Below are positions 1-9,219 of a stretch of 64,000 nt of DNA, piece after piece. The notes under the pieces are model-generated. The model did no database searches and was not told where the DNA came from. It was given only the letters and a program-made list of their open reading frames with translations. The position numbers were made by a program, and so were the translations under genes. Position 1 is the stretch's first letter. Every line of letters begins with the position of its first letter. Origin of the DNA: Azotimanducus chitobiosivorans (GTDB lineage: Bacteria > Pseudomonadota > Gammaproteobacteria > Pseudomonadales > Azotimanducaceae); assembly GCA_965200235.1 (NCBI GenBank), contig OZ241339.1, positions 3,038,001 through 3,102,000 on the forward strand. Reading direction: 5' to 3'.

Positions 1-1212
1 TTCGCGGACGGCTTCGACAGGGTGTCCATGGCGCTGCCGTTCTCTCAGCTCGACAGTGACCGGCCCGAGGACCTATGGCGCTACATGGCGAACTACGAGG
101 CCAAGACCGGCGGGCGCGTGCTGGCGATTCCCCACAACGCGAACCTGAGCAATGGCCTGATGTTCGCGCTGGAAGACCGCGAAGGACGGCCGATGACGAC
201 AGAGCACGCGCGCGAGCGGCGGCGGTGGGAGCCCATTGTCGAGGTCACGCAAATCAAAGGCGACAGCGAAGCACATCCGCTGCTTTCGCCGGAGGATGCC
301 TGGGCCGACTTCGAGACTTGGGAGACCTGGAGCGGCGCCGATGTCGGAGGTACTGAACGCAAGACTGAGGCGACGCTTGAGTTCGAGTATGCGCGCGCGG
401 CACTCAAAAACGGACTGCGCCTCGCGGCCGCGCTCCCGGTCAACCCCTTCGAGTTTGGCATGATCGGCAGTTCGGACTCGCACACCTCCATGGCCGCCGT
501 TGAAGAAGACAACTACCTCGGCAAATTCATTGTGGGCCTGCCGAAGCCCGGGCGTTGGCGGACAAGCGCCACGGGTGGCGCGGCGGACGCCGATCAAGGC
601 GACGAAGGTATTTGGCGGCAAGCCGCGTCAGGCTATGTCGGCGTGTGGAGCACAGCCAATACGCGCAGCGCCATATTCGACGCCCTGCTCCGACGCGAAG
701 TCTACGCAAGCACCGGGCCCCGCATCGCGCTCCGCTTCTTCGCAGGGTTTGGGCTAGAAGAGACCAACCTCGCGGGGCATGACCTTGTGGGTCACGCCTA
801 CGCAGCCGGAGTCCCCATGGGCGGCAAGCTCACGGCGGCGGATGGGGATGCAGAACTGGATTTCTTCATCATCGCCGCCAGAGACCCGGAGGGACAGGCA
901 CTTTCGCGACTACAGGTCGTCAAAGGAGGCTTAACCACGGAAGGAGAGGTGTACGAGCGGGTCTTCGATGTCGAGGTGGCAGGTGAAGCCGGCGTGGGCC
1001 AGTTCGCCACGTTCTGGCGGGACCCCGAGTTCGACCCACGTCAGCGGGCCTTCTACTACGTGCGCGTGCTCGAAGTGCCGAGTCCGCGCTGGACCGCTTT
1101 CGACAAGGCGCGATTCAATGAGCACATGCCTGCCAAGGTTCCGCTTGTGATTCAGGAGCGGGTCTATTCGTCGCCGATCTGGTACGAGCCTCGGGGCCGC
1201 GTCATCAATTAG
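1..1212 (+). CDS. DUF3604 domain protein, 5' end cut by the window
   Basis: The reading frame is open from base 1, so the gene begins upstream and only about the last 404 codons are visible. The sequence matches the DUF3604 family of large, usually exported proteins: it carries the family-like opening LDSDRPEDLW, an IPHNANLSNG segment and a GSSDSHTS segment. These His/Asp-rich loops recall PHP-type metal sites, which is an inference; no activity is established for the family. The product ends in an RVIN tail 27 bases before the converging stop of a TonB-dependent receptor. In aquatic gammaproteobacteria DUF3604 genes often sit near such receptors, so a role in processing an imported substrate is possible but not shown here. 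Confidence 0.85.
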   Translation, partial: FADGFDRVSMALPFSQLDSDRPEDLWRYMANYEAKTGGRVLAIPHNANLSNGLMFALEDREGRPMTTEHARERRRWEPIVEVTQIKGDSEAHPLLSPEDAWADFETWETWSGADVGGTERKTEATLEFEYARAALKNGLRLAAALPVNPFEFGMIGSSDSHTSMAAVEEDNYLGKFIVGLPKPGRWRTSATGGAADADQGDEGIWRQAASGYVGVWSTANTRSAIFDALLRREVYASTGPRIALRFFAGFGLEETNLAGHDLVGHAYAAGVPMGGKLTAADGDAELDFFIIAARDPEGQALSRLQVVKGGLTTEGEVYERVFDVEVAGEAGVGQFATFWRDPEFDPRQRAFYYVRVLEVPSPRWTAFDKARFNEHMPAKVPLVIQERVYSSPIWYEPRGRVIN

Positions 1213-1239
1213 GGCGTGTTCACACTATGCCCGCTGACG

Positions 1240-3564
1240 CTAAAACTGATAGCCAACACGAAGGCCATAGGTTCTCGGCGGCATGAGCATCGAAAGGGGG
1301 CCAACCACGGTTTGACGGATATTTGACCGGATATCATCGTCCTCAAGATTACGAGCCCACAGTTGAACGAGCAATTTGTCGTCATTGCTGTGGTAGGTAA
1401 TGCCGACATCAGTACGAGTCCAAGCTTCCTGAAGATCTTGATCACGATTCACTAAGTCGTGGTACACGTCGTCTTCCCAGTAAAAGTCAAGCCTAGGCAC
1501 CAAGTCTCCCCAGGGAAGCCGCCAAGTATGTTCCACGCCTAGGCGAAAAGAGGACTCGGGCGCTTTGCGCATTCTATTGCCAGTCACGTCGACTTGGACG
1601 GATGCGGCACCGTTTAGGGACTCGTCAAGTATCTCACCCTTCTGGATTTCAGTCTCCAGCATCGCAAATGCGCCGTCCAGCCGAAGACCGGGCGTCGCCT
1701 GCCAGATCCATTCGACTTCAGCGCCATACATTTCAACGTCGCTGACGTTAGAAACTACCTGTTCCGTTGCCACAAGAAAGCGACCGGGAATGTTTGGATC
1801 CGGTATAGGGTCGCCGTTCTCATCAAGTCGCGGTACCCCAATCAATCCGTCATTCTGGAGGTCGCTGTAGTCATTGAAGAAAATACTGCCGTTTAGCTGC
1901 AACGCACCATCGAGCAAGGTATTCTTGCTGCCAACTTCATAGGTAATCACTGTCTCTTCGTCGTAGGTAGGAATTTGTGTGCTAGCTAAATTCACGCCGC
2001 CTGTCTTATAGCCAGAAGAAACCGTCGCATAGAGCATGGATTCAGCACTCATGTCCCAATCAACAGACAGCCGTCCGCTCCAGTTTTGGAAATCGACGGC
2101 TGTTTCACTAGGAGGGGCTTCTGGCATGGCCGTGCTTTGATCAGAGCCTTCGATTTCATCTTGGCTATAGCGAGCCCCAACCGTGAGACGCAACGCATCG
2201 GTCAATTCCAAGGTGCTCGTGCCAAAGATCCCAAGAGACTCCTCATCAATAGATCTGATGGCACGTAGGAGGGATGCTTCCTCTTCCGCCTCCTGTTCAT
2301 AATAGTAGAGGCCTGCTTGCCAATACAAACGCTCCCCTCCGGAGACTCGCAGCTCATAGGACTGCTCCTTGTCCTTCGAGTCAAAATTTGCGAGCGAGGA
2401 GTACGCCCACGCACCTCCGCCCAAATACAAATCTTGAGAATCGCGATAACCCACTAGGAAGCTCAGCTCGATTTCGTCGAAATCGATTCTGAGATCGGAT
2501 AGATACGCATCGCTGCTGAGGTCGGTATCGAATGCCCAACCGTCCAGCGGGGGAGGGAACCCTATTCCTTGGCGAATAAGGGGACGGGGATCAATCGGCG
2601 GCTGTGCTCCTCGTGCTTGGAGGCCAACGAGGTTAATCGCGCTAATGGGGTTGAACCGCACATCAGAAGCGATTTTGGCTTGGATATCTGGGGGCAACAG
2701 ACCGTAGTAACTTTGAGGATGCAGGAATCCCGCTATTGGTACGGTCGCTGCCTGACCTGCCTGTATCAGCTTTTGCACCTGCTCTTGGAATGGAATTATG
2801 TGATCGAAGTCGAGCATAAACCGTGGACCGGGGCCTTCCTGACTGGCCGTTTCCGCGCCCAACAGCCAAGTCACACGGTCGGTCGGCGTCCACAGCAAAC
2901 GAGCCTTAAACGCCGTGTTGTCGCGATTGTCACTGTCCTCGGACGGGACCCCAAACGCGTCATGCTCATTGTATCCGTCACGGTCTTCGTACAGGCCAGA
3001 GAGCCGAATCGCCAGTTGTTCGGCCACAATCGGCATACTGATTGCGCCCTCGGTGCGGAACAAGCCGTAATCGCCTGCAACCACATCCACCCGACCCTCC
3101 ATCTCAGTCAAGTTTGGTCGTTTGCTAATGACGTTGATTGCCCCCGCCGTCGAGTTCCTGCCATAAATGGTGCCCTGCGGGCCTTTGAGCAACTCCACCC
3201 GGTCCACATCAAGAAACGCCAGCATGCCAGTCTGTGGTATCCCGGAATAGATGCCATCTGTATGGAAAGCTGTCGAAGGAGGTACGTTTTCGTTATTCGT
3301 GACACCTCGTATGGCAATCTGGATGCCATTCTTATCATTCGTAATCGCCACGTTGCTGGCCAAGGCGGATATATCGCGCAAATCCGATACGCCTATGCGT
3401 CTCAAATCAGCATCGTCGATCGCCAGCACCGTCAAGGGCACTTCCTGGAGACTTTCTGTGCGCTTTTGAGCAGTGACAATCACTTCTTCTATCACTTGCC
3501 CATGAGCCAAGCCGCTCAGGACTACAGCACCGGCCAACCCGGCGGCATACGTCAGCTTATTCAT
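1240..3564 (-). CDS. TonB-dependent outer membrane receptor (paralogue 1)
   Basis: A 774-residue outer membrane receptor for energised uptake of an unidentified ligand. It starts with a signal peptide (residues 1-22, ending LAHG), followed by the conserved IEEVIVTAQKR region leading into the plug domain. LKGPQGTIYGRNSTAGAINV closes the plug, and a 22-strand-type barrel ends in aromatic YQF, as expected for BamA-dependent insertion. It is a tandem paralogue of the next receptor upstream, with the same plug and barrel end and divergence concentrated in an extracellular segment around residues 245-330. The ligand cannot be read from sequence; this subfamily is common in catabolic loci. Sequences on the other strand are shadows. 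Confidence 0.95.
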   Translation of the reverse strand: MNKLTYAAGLAGAVVLSGLAHGQVIEEVIVTAQKRTESLQEVPLTVLAIDDADLRRIGVSDLRDISALASNVAITNDKNGIQIAIRGVTNNENVPPSTAFHTDGIYSGIPQTGMLAFLDVDRVELLKGPQGTIYGRNSTAGAINVISKRPNLTEMEGRVDVVAGDYGLFRTEGAISMPIVAEQLAIRLSGLYEDRDGYNEHDAFGVPSEDSDNRDNTAFKARLLWTPTDRVTWLLGAETASQEGPGPRFMLDFDHIIPFQEQVQKLIQAGQAATVPIAGFLHPQSYYGLLPPDIQAKIASDVRFNPISAINLVGLQARGAQPPIDPRPLIRQGIGFPPPLDGWAFDTDLSSDAYLSDLRIDFDEIELSFLVGYRDSQDLYLGGGAWAYSSLANFDSKDKEQSYELRVSGGERLYWQAGLYYYEQEAEEEASLLRAIRSIDEESLGIFGTSTLELTDALRLTVGARYSQDEIEGSDQSTAMPEAPPSETAVDFQNWSGRLSVDWDMSAESMLYATVSSGYKTGGVNLASTQIPTYDEETVITYEVGSKNTLLDGALQLNGSIFFNDYSDLQNDGLIGVPRLDENGDPIPDPNIPGRFLVATEQVVSNVSDVEMYGAEVEWIWQATPGLRLDGAFAMLETEIQKGEILDESLNGAASVQVDVTGNRMRKAPESSFRLGVEHTWRLPWGDLVPRLDFYWEDDVYHDLVNRDQDLQEAWTRTDVGITYHSNDDKLLVQLWARNLEDDDIRSNIRQTVVGPLSMLMPPRTYGLRVGYQF

Positions 3565-3683
3565 ACAAACCTCCCCGATGTTTGTTTTTGTTTACCAGCA
3601 CCCTAGCTTAACAATCAATCAGAATGCCATGGCGCGGAATCCTGCTATTTCCATTGTGTGATTCGTGCTGCCGCTAAATGCCG

Positions 3684-6056
3684 CTAAAACTGATAGCCAA
3701 CACGAACGCCGTAGGTTCTTGGTGGCCTGATCGACGAAAGGGGGCCAACCACGGTTTGACGGATATTCGCCCGGATATCATCGTCCTCGAGATTGCGAGC
3801 CCACAGTTGAACGAGCAATTTGTCGTCAGTGCTGTGGTAGGTAATGCCGACATCGGTGCGAGTCCAAGACTCCTGAAGATCGTACTCACGATTAATCAGG
3901 TCGTGGTACACATCGTCCTCCCAATAAAAATCAAGCCGAGGCACCAGATCTCCCCAAGGAAACCGGAAAGTGTGTTCCACGCCTAGGCGGAAAGAGGAAT
4001 CGGGAGCTTTGCGCATTTTATTGCCACTCACGTCGACTTGGACGGCTGCGGCACCGGTTAGCGACTCATCGGCTATTGTGCCCTTCTGGATTTCCGTCTC
4101 CAGCATCGCAAATGCCCCGTCCACCCGAAGAGCGGGCGTCGCTTGCCAGATCCATTCGACTTCAGCGCCATACATTTCAACGTCGCTGACGTTATCAACT
4201 ACCTGTATCGTTGCCGCAACAAGATTACCGGCGGAATCCGATCGAGGTTGGCCGTTCTCATCAAGTTCCAGTTCCGCAACCAATCCGTCATTCTGCAGGT
4301 CGCTGTAGTCATTGAAGAACACACTGCCGTTCAGCTGCAGCGCACCATCTAGCAACGTACTCTTGCTGCCAACCTCATAGGTAATCACCGTCTCTTCGTC
4401 GAATCTGGGGTTTTGTGTGCTACCGAAATTCACGCCGCCAGTCTTATAGCCGGAGGAAACCGTCGCATAGAGCATGGATTCAGCACTCACGTCCCAGTCA
4501 AGAGACAGCCGTCCGCTCCAGTTTTGGAAATCGACGGCTGATTCAATAGGAGGGGCTTCTAGCGTGGCCGTGCTGTATTCCGCGCCATCTATCTCATCTT
4601 CGCTATAGCGAACCCCGGCCGTGAGACGCAACGAATCGCTCAGTTCAAAGGTGCTCGTACCAAAGAGCCCCAGAGACTGCTCATCAATAAAGTAGAGTTC
4701 CCCTAAGATGACTCTCTCTTCTTCTGACTCCAGTTCATAATAGTAGAGGCCCGCTTGCCAATACAAACGATCGCCTCCAGAGACTCGAAGTTCATAGGAT
4801 TGCTCCGTATCCTTATAGTCAAAATCGCCGAGCAAGTTGACCCCCCACGAGCCACCACTGCCCAAATACATCTCGGCAAAATCGCGGTACCCTGCCAGAA
4901 AGTTCAACTCGAATGCGTCGAAATCGATTCTGAGGTCGGAAAGATACGCATCGCTCGTGCTGTCTATATCATATGCCCACCTCTCCACCGGAAGTCCTCC
5001 AATGGGGAACGGATACGCTGCTGCTGAACTAACAAATTGACTGGGATCAATCGGCGGCGGAAATCCTACTCCATTCGGCGGCGGCGTGGCGAGGAGAAGG
5101 GTGTTAACCGGACTAACGGGGCTGAACCGCACATCAGAGGCGATCCTAGCTTGGATATCTTGGGGTAACAAATTGTAGTAATTTTGAGGATGTAGGAATC
5201 CTAAATTTGGTAAGCCCGCTGCCTCACCTGCCTGTATCAGTTTTCCCACCTGCTCTTGGAATGGAATCATGTGAGCGAAGTCGAGTATCATCCGTGGACC
5301 GGGGCCTTCTTGACTGCCCGTTTCCGCACCCAACAGCCAAGATACACGCTCGGTCGGCGTCCACAGCAAACGCGCCTTAAACGCCTTGTTGTCGCGATTG
5401 TCACTGTCTTCGGTCGGCACTCCAAATCCATCATGTTCGATATATCCTTCACGATCTTCGTAGAGGCCGGAGAGCCGAACCGCCAATTGTCCTTCCACAA
5501 TTGGCACATTGATTCCGCCCTCGGTACGGAACAAACCGTAATCACCTGCAACCGCATCCACTCGACCCTCGATCTCGGTCAAGTTTGGTCGCTTGCTAAT
5601 GACGTTGATTGCCCCTGCCGTCGAGTTCCTGCCGTACAGGGTGCCCTGCGGCCCCTTCAGCACCTCCACGCGCTCCACATCAAGAAACGCCAGCATGCCG
5701 CTCTGTGGTATCCCTGAGTAGATGCCATCTGCATGAAGGGCCGTTGAGGGAGGGACGTTCTCGTTATTCGTCACACCTCGAATCGCGATCTGGATACCGG
5801 TCTTATCATTCGTGATCGACACGTTGCTCGCCGCGGCGGATATATCACGCAAATCCGATACGCCCATGCGTCTCAAGTCAGCATTGTTAATTGCTGTGAC
5901 CGTAAACGGCACATCCTGAAGACTCTCACTGCGCTTTTGAGCCGTGACGATCACTTCCTCGATCATTTGCCCAGCGTCCGCCGTTTCTTCCCCATGAACC
6001 AAGCCACTCAGGACCACAGCGCCAGCCAGTCCGGCGGCATACATCGTTTTATTCAT
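3684..6056 (-). CDS. TonB-dependent outer membrane receptor (paralogue 2)
   Basis: A 790-residue TonB-dependent receptor with signal peptide (residues 1-22), a conserved IEEVIVTAQKR segment, plug motif LKGPQGTLYGRNSTAGAINV and C-terminal VGYQF. It lies 119 bases upstream of its paralogue on the same strand, so the two may be co-transcribed. Compared with paralogue 1 it has a few extra residues before the plug (ETADAGQ) and a longer loop near residues 310-345 (rich in Pro and Gly), the likely ligand-contacting surface. The near-identical barrel ends at DNA level show a recent duplication with selection on loops. The ligand is unknown. Confidence 0.95.
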   Translation of the reverse strand: MNKTMYAAGLAGAVVLSGLVHGEETADAGQMIEEVIVTAQKRSESLQDVPFTVTAINNADLRRMGVSDLRDISAAASNVSITNDKTGIQIAIRGVTNNENVPPSTALHADGIYSGIPQSGMLAFLDVERVEVLKGPQGTLYGRNSTAGAINVISKRPNLTEIEGRVDAVAGDYGLFRTEGGINVPIVEGQLAVRLSGLYEDREGYIEHDGFGVPTEDSDNRDNKAFKARLLWTPTERVSWLLGAETGSQEGPGPRMILDFAHMIPFQEQVGKLIQAGEAAGLPNLGFLHPQNYYNLLPQDIQARIASDVRFSPVSPVNTLLLATPPPNGVGFPPPIDPSQFVSSAAAYPFPIGGLPVERWAYDIDSTSDAYLSDLRIDFDAFELNFLAGYRDFAEMYLGSGGSWGVNLLGDFDYKDTEQSYELRVSGGDRLYWQAGLYYYELESEEERVILGELYFIDEQSLGLFGTSTFELSDSLRLTAGVRYSEDEIDGAEYSTATLEAPPIESAVDFQNWSGRLSLDWDVSAESMLYATVSSGYKTGGVNFGSTQNPRFDEETVITYEVGSKSTLLDGALQLNGSVFFNDYSDLQNDGLVAELELDENGQPRSDSAGNLVAATIQVVDNVSDVEMYGAEVEWIWQATPALRVDGAFAMLETEIQKGTIADESLTGAAAVQVDVSGNKMRKAPDSSFRLGVEHTFRFPWGDLVPRLDFYWEDDVYHDLINREYDLQESWTRTDVGITYHSTDDKLLVQLWARNLEDDDIRANIRQTVVGPLSSIRPPRTYGVRVGYQF

Positions 6057-6417
6057 GAAACCCTCTCCTATATATATGGTTACCAGCGCACTGGCTGAAC
6101 GATGTGAATCAGAACTTCGAGATGCAAAATCCCTCCATTCCCATTAACAAAACAATGTGTACCACATATCTAGTTCCCAATCAACTGATAGTTGCCCAAC
6201 GCGGGATGATGCTGCGCGGGAGCGAATGTCGAGACCGGTGGCTCTGTAGTGTCACGATCATCCTCTTCTAGTGATCCTTGACACGCCCCCTCAGCATCAT
6301 TTCACCTTGGATTCAGCCCTCCCGTTCAGCATCATGTCGCATTGGACAACTCTGCCGTCCGACGGGCGCACGCTGTCGGGGTATACTTAGGCGCCAACCC
6401 GCCGGAAGGCTGCTTCC
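6057..6417. other. Non-coding stretch with a cassette-associated repeat
   Basis: No gene is supported. It holds the receptor's upstream region and then, at about 6261-6314, a copy of a ~53 bp sequence (core CCTCAGCATCA) that recurs at 7011-7063 and 13341-13393. The DUF3782 gene therefore lies between two direct copies of this repeat. From about 6349 the sequence matches 12540 onward, which is the left part of the duplicated DUF3782 cassette. Confidence 0.6.
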
Positions 6418-6951
6418 ATGACCGACGAGGAACTGAAGGCGCTGGTGGCTGGCTTGGCCGCTGCCCAGGACCGCACCGATGAACAGCTCGCGAAGACCGA
6501 CGCTCAGCTGGCGAGGACCGACGCCCGGCTCAACAAGCTGGCGGAGATGTACAGCGACGACGGCCCCAGCCTGAGGGAAGTGGCCAAGGAGTTCTTCTAC
6601 AACAGCCTCGAGGCCGACCCGATGTTGGGCGGGGTGCGCTTCGACTACATATGCAGCATAGGCACGCGCAGCCACGCCGGCATCAGCGACTATTTCGACC
6701 TGCTGCTGGTGAACGGCCGCGAGGTGTTTGTCGTGGAGGTGAAGCACAAGGCGCACGAGAACGACTTGGAGCGCCTGCTCGGCGAGAAGGCGCCCAACTT
6801 CCGGCACCTGTTCCCGGAGCACGCCGGCCGCCGGCAGCGGCTCGCGCTGGCCACCTTCCACATCCACGACGAGCTGAAGAAGTCGGCCCTCGCGCGCGGC
6901 GTGACCGTGCTGCAGCGCAGGGGCGACGTGATCGAAACCTTCGCGGCCTGA
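6418..6951 (+). CDS. DUF3782-like nuclease-fold protein, intact copy
   Basis: A 177-residue protein. Residues 15-40 are a heptad-like coil made of repeated TDxQLAxTD units. After this comes a PD-(D/E)xK-like core: YFD (Asp94), a strand, then VVEVK (Glu107, Lys109). Family members are scattered in bacteria and usually of unknown role; nuclease activity is inferred from the fold motif only. It is duplicated at 12606-13118, where the copy is broken. The gene sits between direct repeats at 6261-6314 and 7011-7063 and is followed by an IS30 end, so it looks like cargo of a mobile or recombining unit. The ATG start matches the beginning of the duplicated block; no strong ribosome binding site precedes it. 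Confidence 0.75.
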   Translation: MTDEELKALVAGLAAAQDRTDEQLAKTDAQLARTDARLNKLAEMYSDDGPSLREVAKEFFYNSLEADPMLGGVRFDYICSIGTRSHAGISDYFDLLLVNGREVFVVEVKHKAHENDLERLLGEKAPNFRHLFPEHAGRRQRLALATFHIHDELKKSALARGVTVLQRRGDVIETFAA

Positions 6952-7010
6952 GGCCGGCAGCCGCCGCTCGCGCCGCATCGGGATGTGCGCACTCGTAAAG
7001 ATCGACAACA

Positions 7011-7107
7011 TCCTCCAGTGATCCCTGACACGCCCCCCTCAGCATCACTTCGCCTTGGATTCCGGTGAAATCACCGTCTCACCAAGCGTTGCACTTGACG
7101 GTTGAAT
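7011..7107 (+). mobile_element. IS30-family right-end remnant
   Basis: Bases 7055-7105 read in frame as DSGEITVSPSVALDG followed by TGA, which is the C-terminus of the IS30 transposase found intact at 15025-16026 (DSGEITVSPSVALEG). The stretch ends with the inverted-repeat sequence AGCGTTGCACTT and then GGTTGAAT, which is the terminal repeat of that element. Only the tail of the insertion sequence survives. The same tail follows the second DUF3782 copy. Confidence 0.8.
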
Positions 7108-7153
7108 GTATGCGACATAATGCCTCGACACAAACCCCTATAGCGGTTCTTCG

Positions 7154-7384
7154 ATGATCCATCGCCACCTCATCAACTCAGATTTGACCAACCCGATGTG
7201 TGTCGATGATGTGATTTGTCGGGGGGTAATGGGCGATTGGGTTGAGCTCCAACGTGCCGCAATGACACATTCGGCGACACGAAATGCGATTCGGCAAGTG
7301 TGCCTCCCGCATCTCAACAACCCCTACAATCAACAATATATATTTTGGTACCGCAATCTTGAGTCAGGATTCGGCCAACGCTGA
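7154..7384 (+). CDS. Small protein paired with a nucleotidyltransferase, putative antitoxin partner
   Basis: A 76-residue protein beginning MIHRHL and containing VICRGVMGDWVELQRAAM and an NPYNQQYIFW segment. It overlaps the 5' end of the following nucleotidyltransferase gene by about 26 bases in another frame, which suggests translational coupling. I recall similar small proteins directly upstream of AbiEii-like genes, and by analogy it could be the antitoxin or partner. That role is not demonstrated. The start ATG is the first in the frame and no strong ribosome binding site is visible. Confidence 0.6.
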   Translation: MIHRHLINSDLTNPMCVDDVICRGVMGDWVELQRAAMTHSATRNAIRQVCLPHLNNPYNQQYIFWYRNLESGFGQR

Positions 7385-8042
7385 TTGGGAAGCTGTGCTG
7401 TCATCGGCCTCTCGGCTTCAGACACTCTTGCCTGAAGCGGTGCTTGTTGGTGGCACCGCAAGTGCGCTGTTTGCGCATCATCGTTTTTCTTTTGACCATG
7501 ATCATGTCGTCACCGACCTGAAAGATCGCTTTGATGACGTACTCACTGATCTTGAATCCGTCGCCGGTTGGAAAACAGCACGGGTGCGGCGGCCTGTGCT
7601 GATCCTGGGAAGTCTTGACGGGATTGAAACAGGTGTTCGGCAACTTATCCGAAGTCGCCCTTTAGAGACCACATCTATCAAAATACAGGGTATGGAGGTG
7701 ACGGTGCCGACGTTTGCTGAAATACTTCGAATCAAAGCGTTTCTCGCACTCAAACGCAACGCGACACGCGATTATGTGGACTTTGCGGCACTGTCTGATA
7801 CGCTTGGCACAAAGGGAACTGTTGAAGCGTGTCGAAATTTCGATGCGTACTATCCGCTCGACAACGGTCAATCCGCGCTACAACAAACAATCAAGCAACT
7901 CGCATCACCGGTTCCATATGATCTTGAGCAGATTGATCTCTCTTTGTTCAAGGGGCTTGATGCTCAATGGCATCATTTTGAATCTGTAGTGCAACAGTGC
8001 GTTGCTGTGAGTATCGCGCTTTTGCATGATGCAGCCGCATAG
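7359..8042 (+). CDS. AbiEii/AbiGii-like nucleotidyltransferase
   Basis: A nucleotidyltransferase-fold protein of about 227 residues. The N-terminal part has ALLPEAVL-like text running into VLVGGTASALFAHHRFSFDHD, the GG(T/S)-x-DxD-like active region of the family, followed by a helical half with LRIKAFLALKRNATRDYVDF. I prefer the TTG at 7359 because homologous text starts just after it; the frame is open from an ATG at 7284, but that would add unrelated residues overlapping the upstream gene. AbiEii proteins act as toxins by modifying RNA or nucleotides with a partner antitoxin; here that is inferred from the family. It sits just downstream of an IS30 remnant in a decaying region. Confidence 0.75.
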   Translation: MSQDSANADWEAVLSSASRLQTLLPEAVLVGGTASALFAHHRFSFDHDHVVTDLKDRFDDVLTDLESVAGWKTARVRRPVLILGSLDGIETGVRQLIRSRPLETTSIKIQGMEVTVPTFAEILRIKAFLALKRNATRDYVDFAALSDTLGTKGTVEACRNFDAYYPLDNGQSALQQTIKQLASPVPYDLEQIDLSLFKGLDAQWHHFESVVQQCVAVSIALLHDAAA

Positions 8043-8088
8043 ACGGATCTGTCTCGAATCGGTGCGAGCGATGATGGGAGCAACGCAA

Positions 8089-9219
8089 CTACCGCGTCAT
8101 TTCCAGATACCCATCCCCGAGGTATTCGCCGTTCAGGTCGCTCACTCGCACTAATCCCTCCCAGTAGCGCACTGACGTGCGCATCAGTTGGTCATCGACC
8201 GCCGCTTCAACGAAATAGGCACCAGTTCCATCGAGTTCGACCTGCCATGCGACGACGTAGGTATCGCCGTCAAACCGGGCTTCGCGTCGCGGCAACATGC
8301 TGAACTCATGACTCGTGAACTTTCTCGTGTTTCCCGCTGCATCGCGGTGCACTGCGTAATTGAACGCGTCGCGCTCCCCTGATTCACGGACGAGCTGGTA
8401 GAGCATGAGCTCGCTGCCATCCTCCAGCATGAGCGCCATCCAGTCCCAGCCGACCAAGCCTTGCGGCAGCGGCTGAGTGCTCCACTCGCGGTCGAGCCAC
8501 GCCCATCCGACCACCGGCACTTGCCTGCCATCCCAGTCCAAGCTGCCTTGCACCGACATGCGCGGAATCGAATAGTAGTGGGAAGCGGCCTGCTCGGACT
8601 TGGCCGAATAGCCTTCATCGCCCTGCAAAATAACGGCTTCCGCGGACTCCAAGCGCAAGTCCACGCCCGCGCCCCCGCCTTTCGCGGTGAGCAGAAGCGG
8701 CGAGAACGTGTCGCCGACGCTCCGCACCGAAGCGCCGGGCAAGCGCAGGCTGAATGGGTCGCCTTGCGCGTGCGCGAGCCCCGGCACTTTCCGTGACAAC
8801 GCCTCATGGAACCTGTGTGCGCCAGCCGCCACATTGGTGACGGCAAAATGGCTCATGTACACCTGCGTCGCGCGCCAGCCCTCCGGGTCCGGACGCGGAC
8901 TGAGCGCTCGGCGAAAGAACACGAGCTGCGCGCCGAACTCGGCCGGGCGACCGAGCGGCGGGGCCTGTCCCTGATCACGCCACAGGGCAAACGTCCAATA
9001 CCACCATTCTTGCCGAAAGGCGGGATGTGGACCGTGATCTCTCGGCAATTTAATCGTCGAATCTGGCGAGACCTGGGCGAACGGCTCGCTGTCGGTCGCG
9101 GGCTCGGACTCGGTGAGCACTGCGCCCGCACGCGCGCCGTCGAACTGCTCCGAGCTTGGCGCTTCGGCGCAGCCTGCGAGCAGCAGCAGGCTAAATACGC
9201 TCGTCAGTCGTCGCCACAT
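8089..9219 (-). CDS. AttH-like secreted lipoprotein (CrtC/lipocalin-like fold)
   Basis: A 376-residue lipoprotein with signal sequence ending LLLAGC (lipobox Cys at residue 17). The mature part matches the COG5621/AttH and hydroxyneurosporene-synthase-like family: HPAFRQEWWYWTF near residue 65, VYMSHFAVTN, VVGWAWLDREWSTQPL and a GWDWMALML stretch. In the Agrobacterium attEFGH arrangement such a protein accompanies an ABC transporter of FtsX type. Its start overlaps the 3' end of the upstream permease gene by 29 bases, so it belongs to the same operon. The enzymatic role is unknown; it is probably tethered in the periplasm. Confidence 0.85.
   Translation of the reverse strand: MWRRLTSVFSLLLLAGCAEAPSSEQFDGARAGAVLTESEPATDSEPFAQVSPDSTIKLPRDHGPHPAFRQEWWYWTFALWRDQGQAPPLGRPAEFGAQLVFFRRALSPRPDPEGWRATQVYMSHFAVTNVAAGAHRFHEALSRKVPGLAHAQGDPFSLRLPGASVRSVGDTFSPLLLTAKGGGAGVDLRLESAEAVILQGDEGYSAKSEQAASHYYSIPRMSVQGSLDWDGRQVPVVGWAWLDREWSTQPLPQGLVGWDWMALMLEDGSELMLYQLVRESGERDAFNYAVHRDAAGNTRKFTSHEFSMLPRREARFDGDTYVVAWQVELDGTGAYFVEAAVDDQLMRTSVRYWEGLVRVSDLNGEYLGDGYLEMTR

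Noticed and set aside
6120..6200. A possible left IS30 end (ATCAACTGATAGTTGCC-like) for the first DUF3782 cassette.
   Set aside because: Too many mismatches with the known terminal repeat to claim a composite element.
6313..7011. A 232-codon frame antisense to the DUF3782 gene.
   Set aside because: The plus-strand protein is conserved in the second cassette; the antisense frame is not preserved as such.
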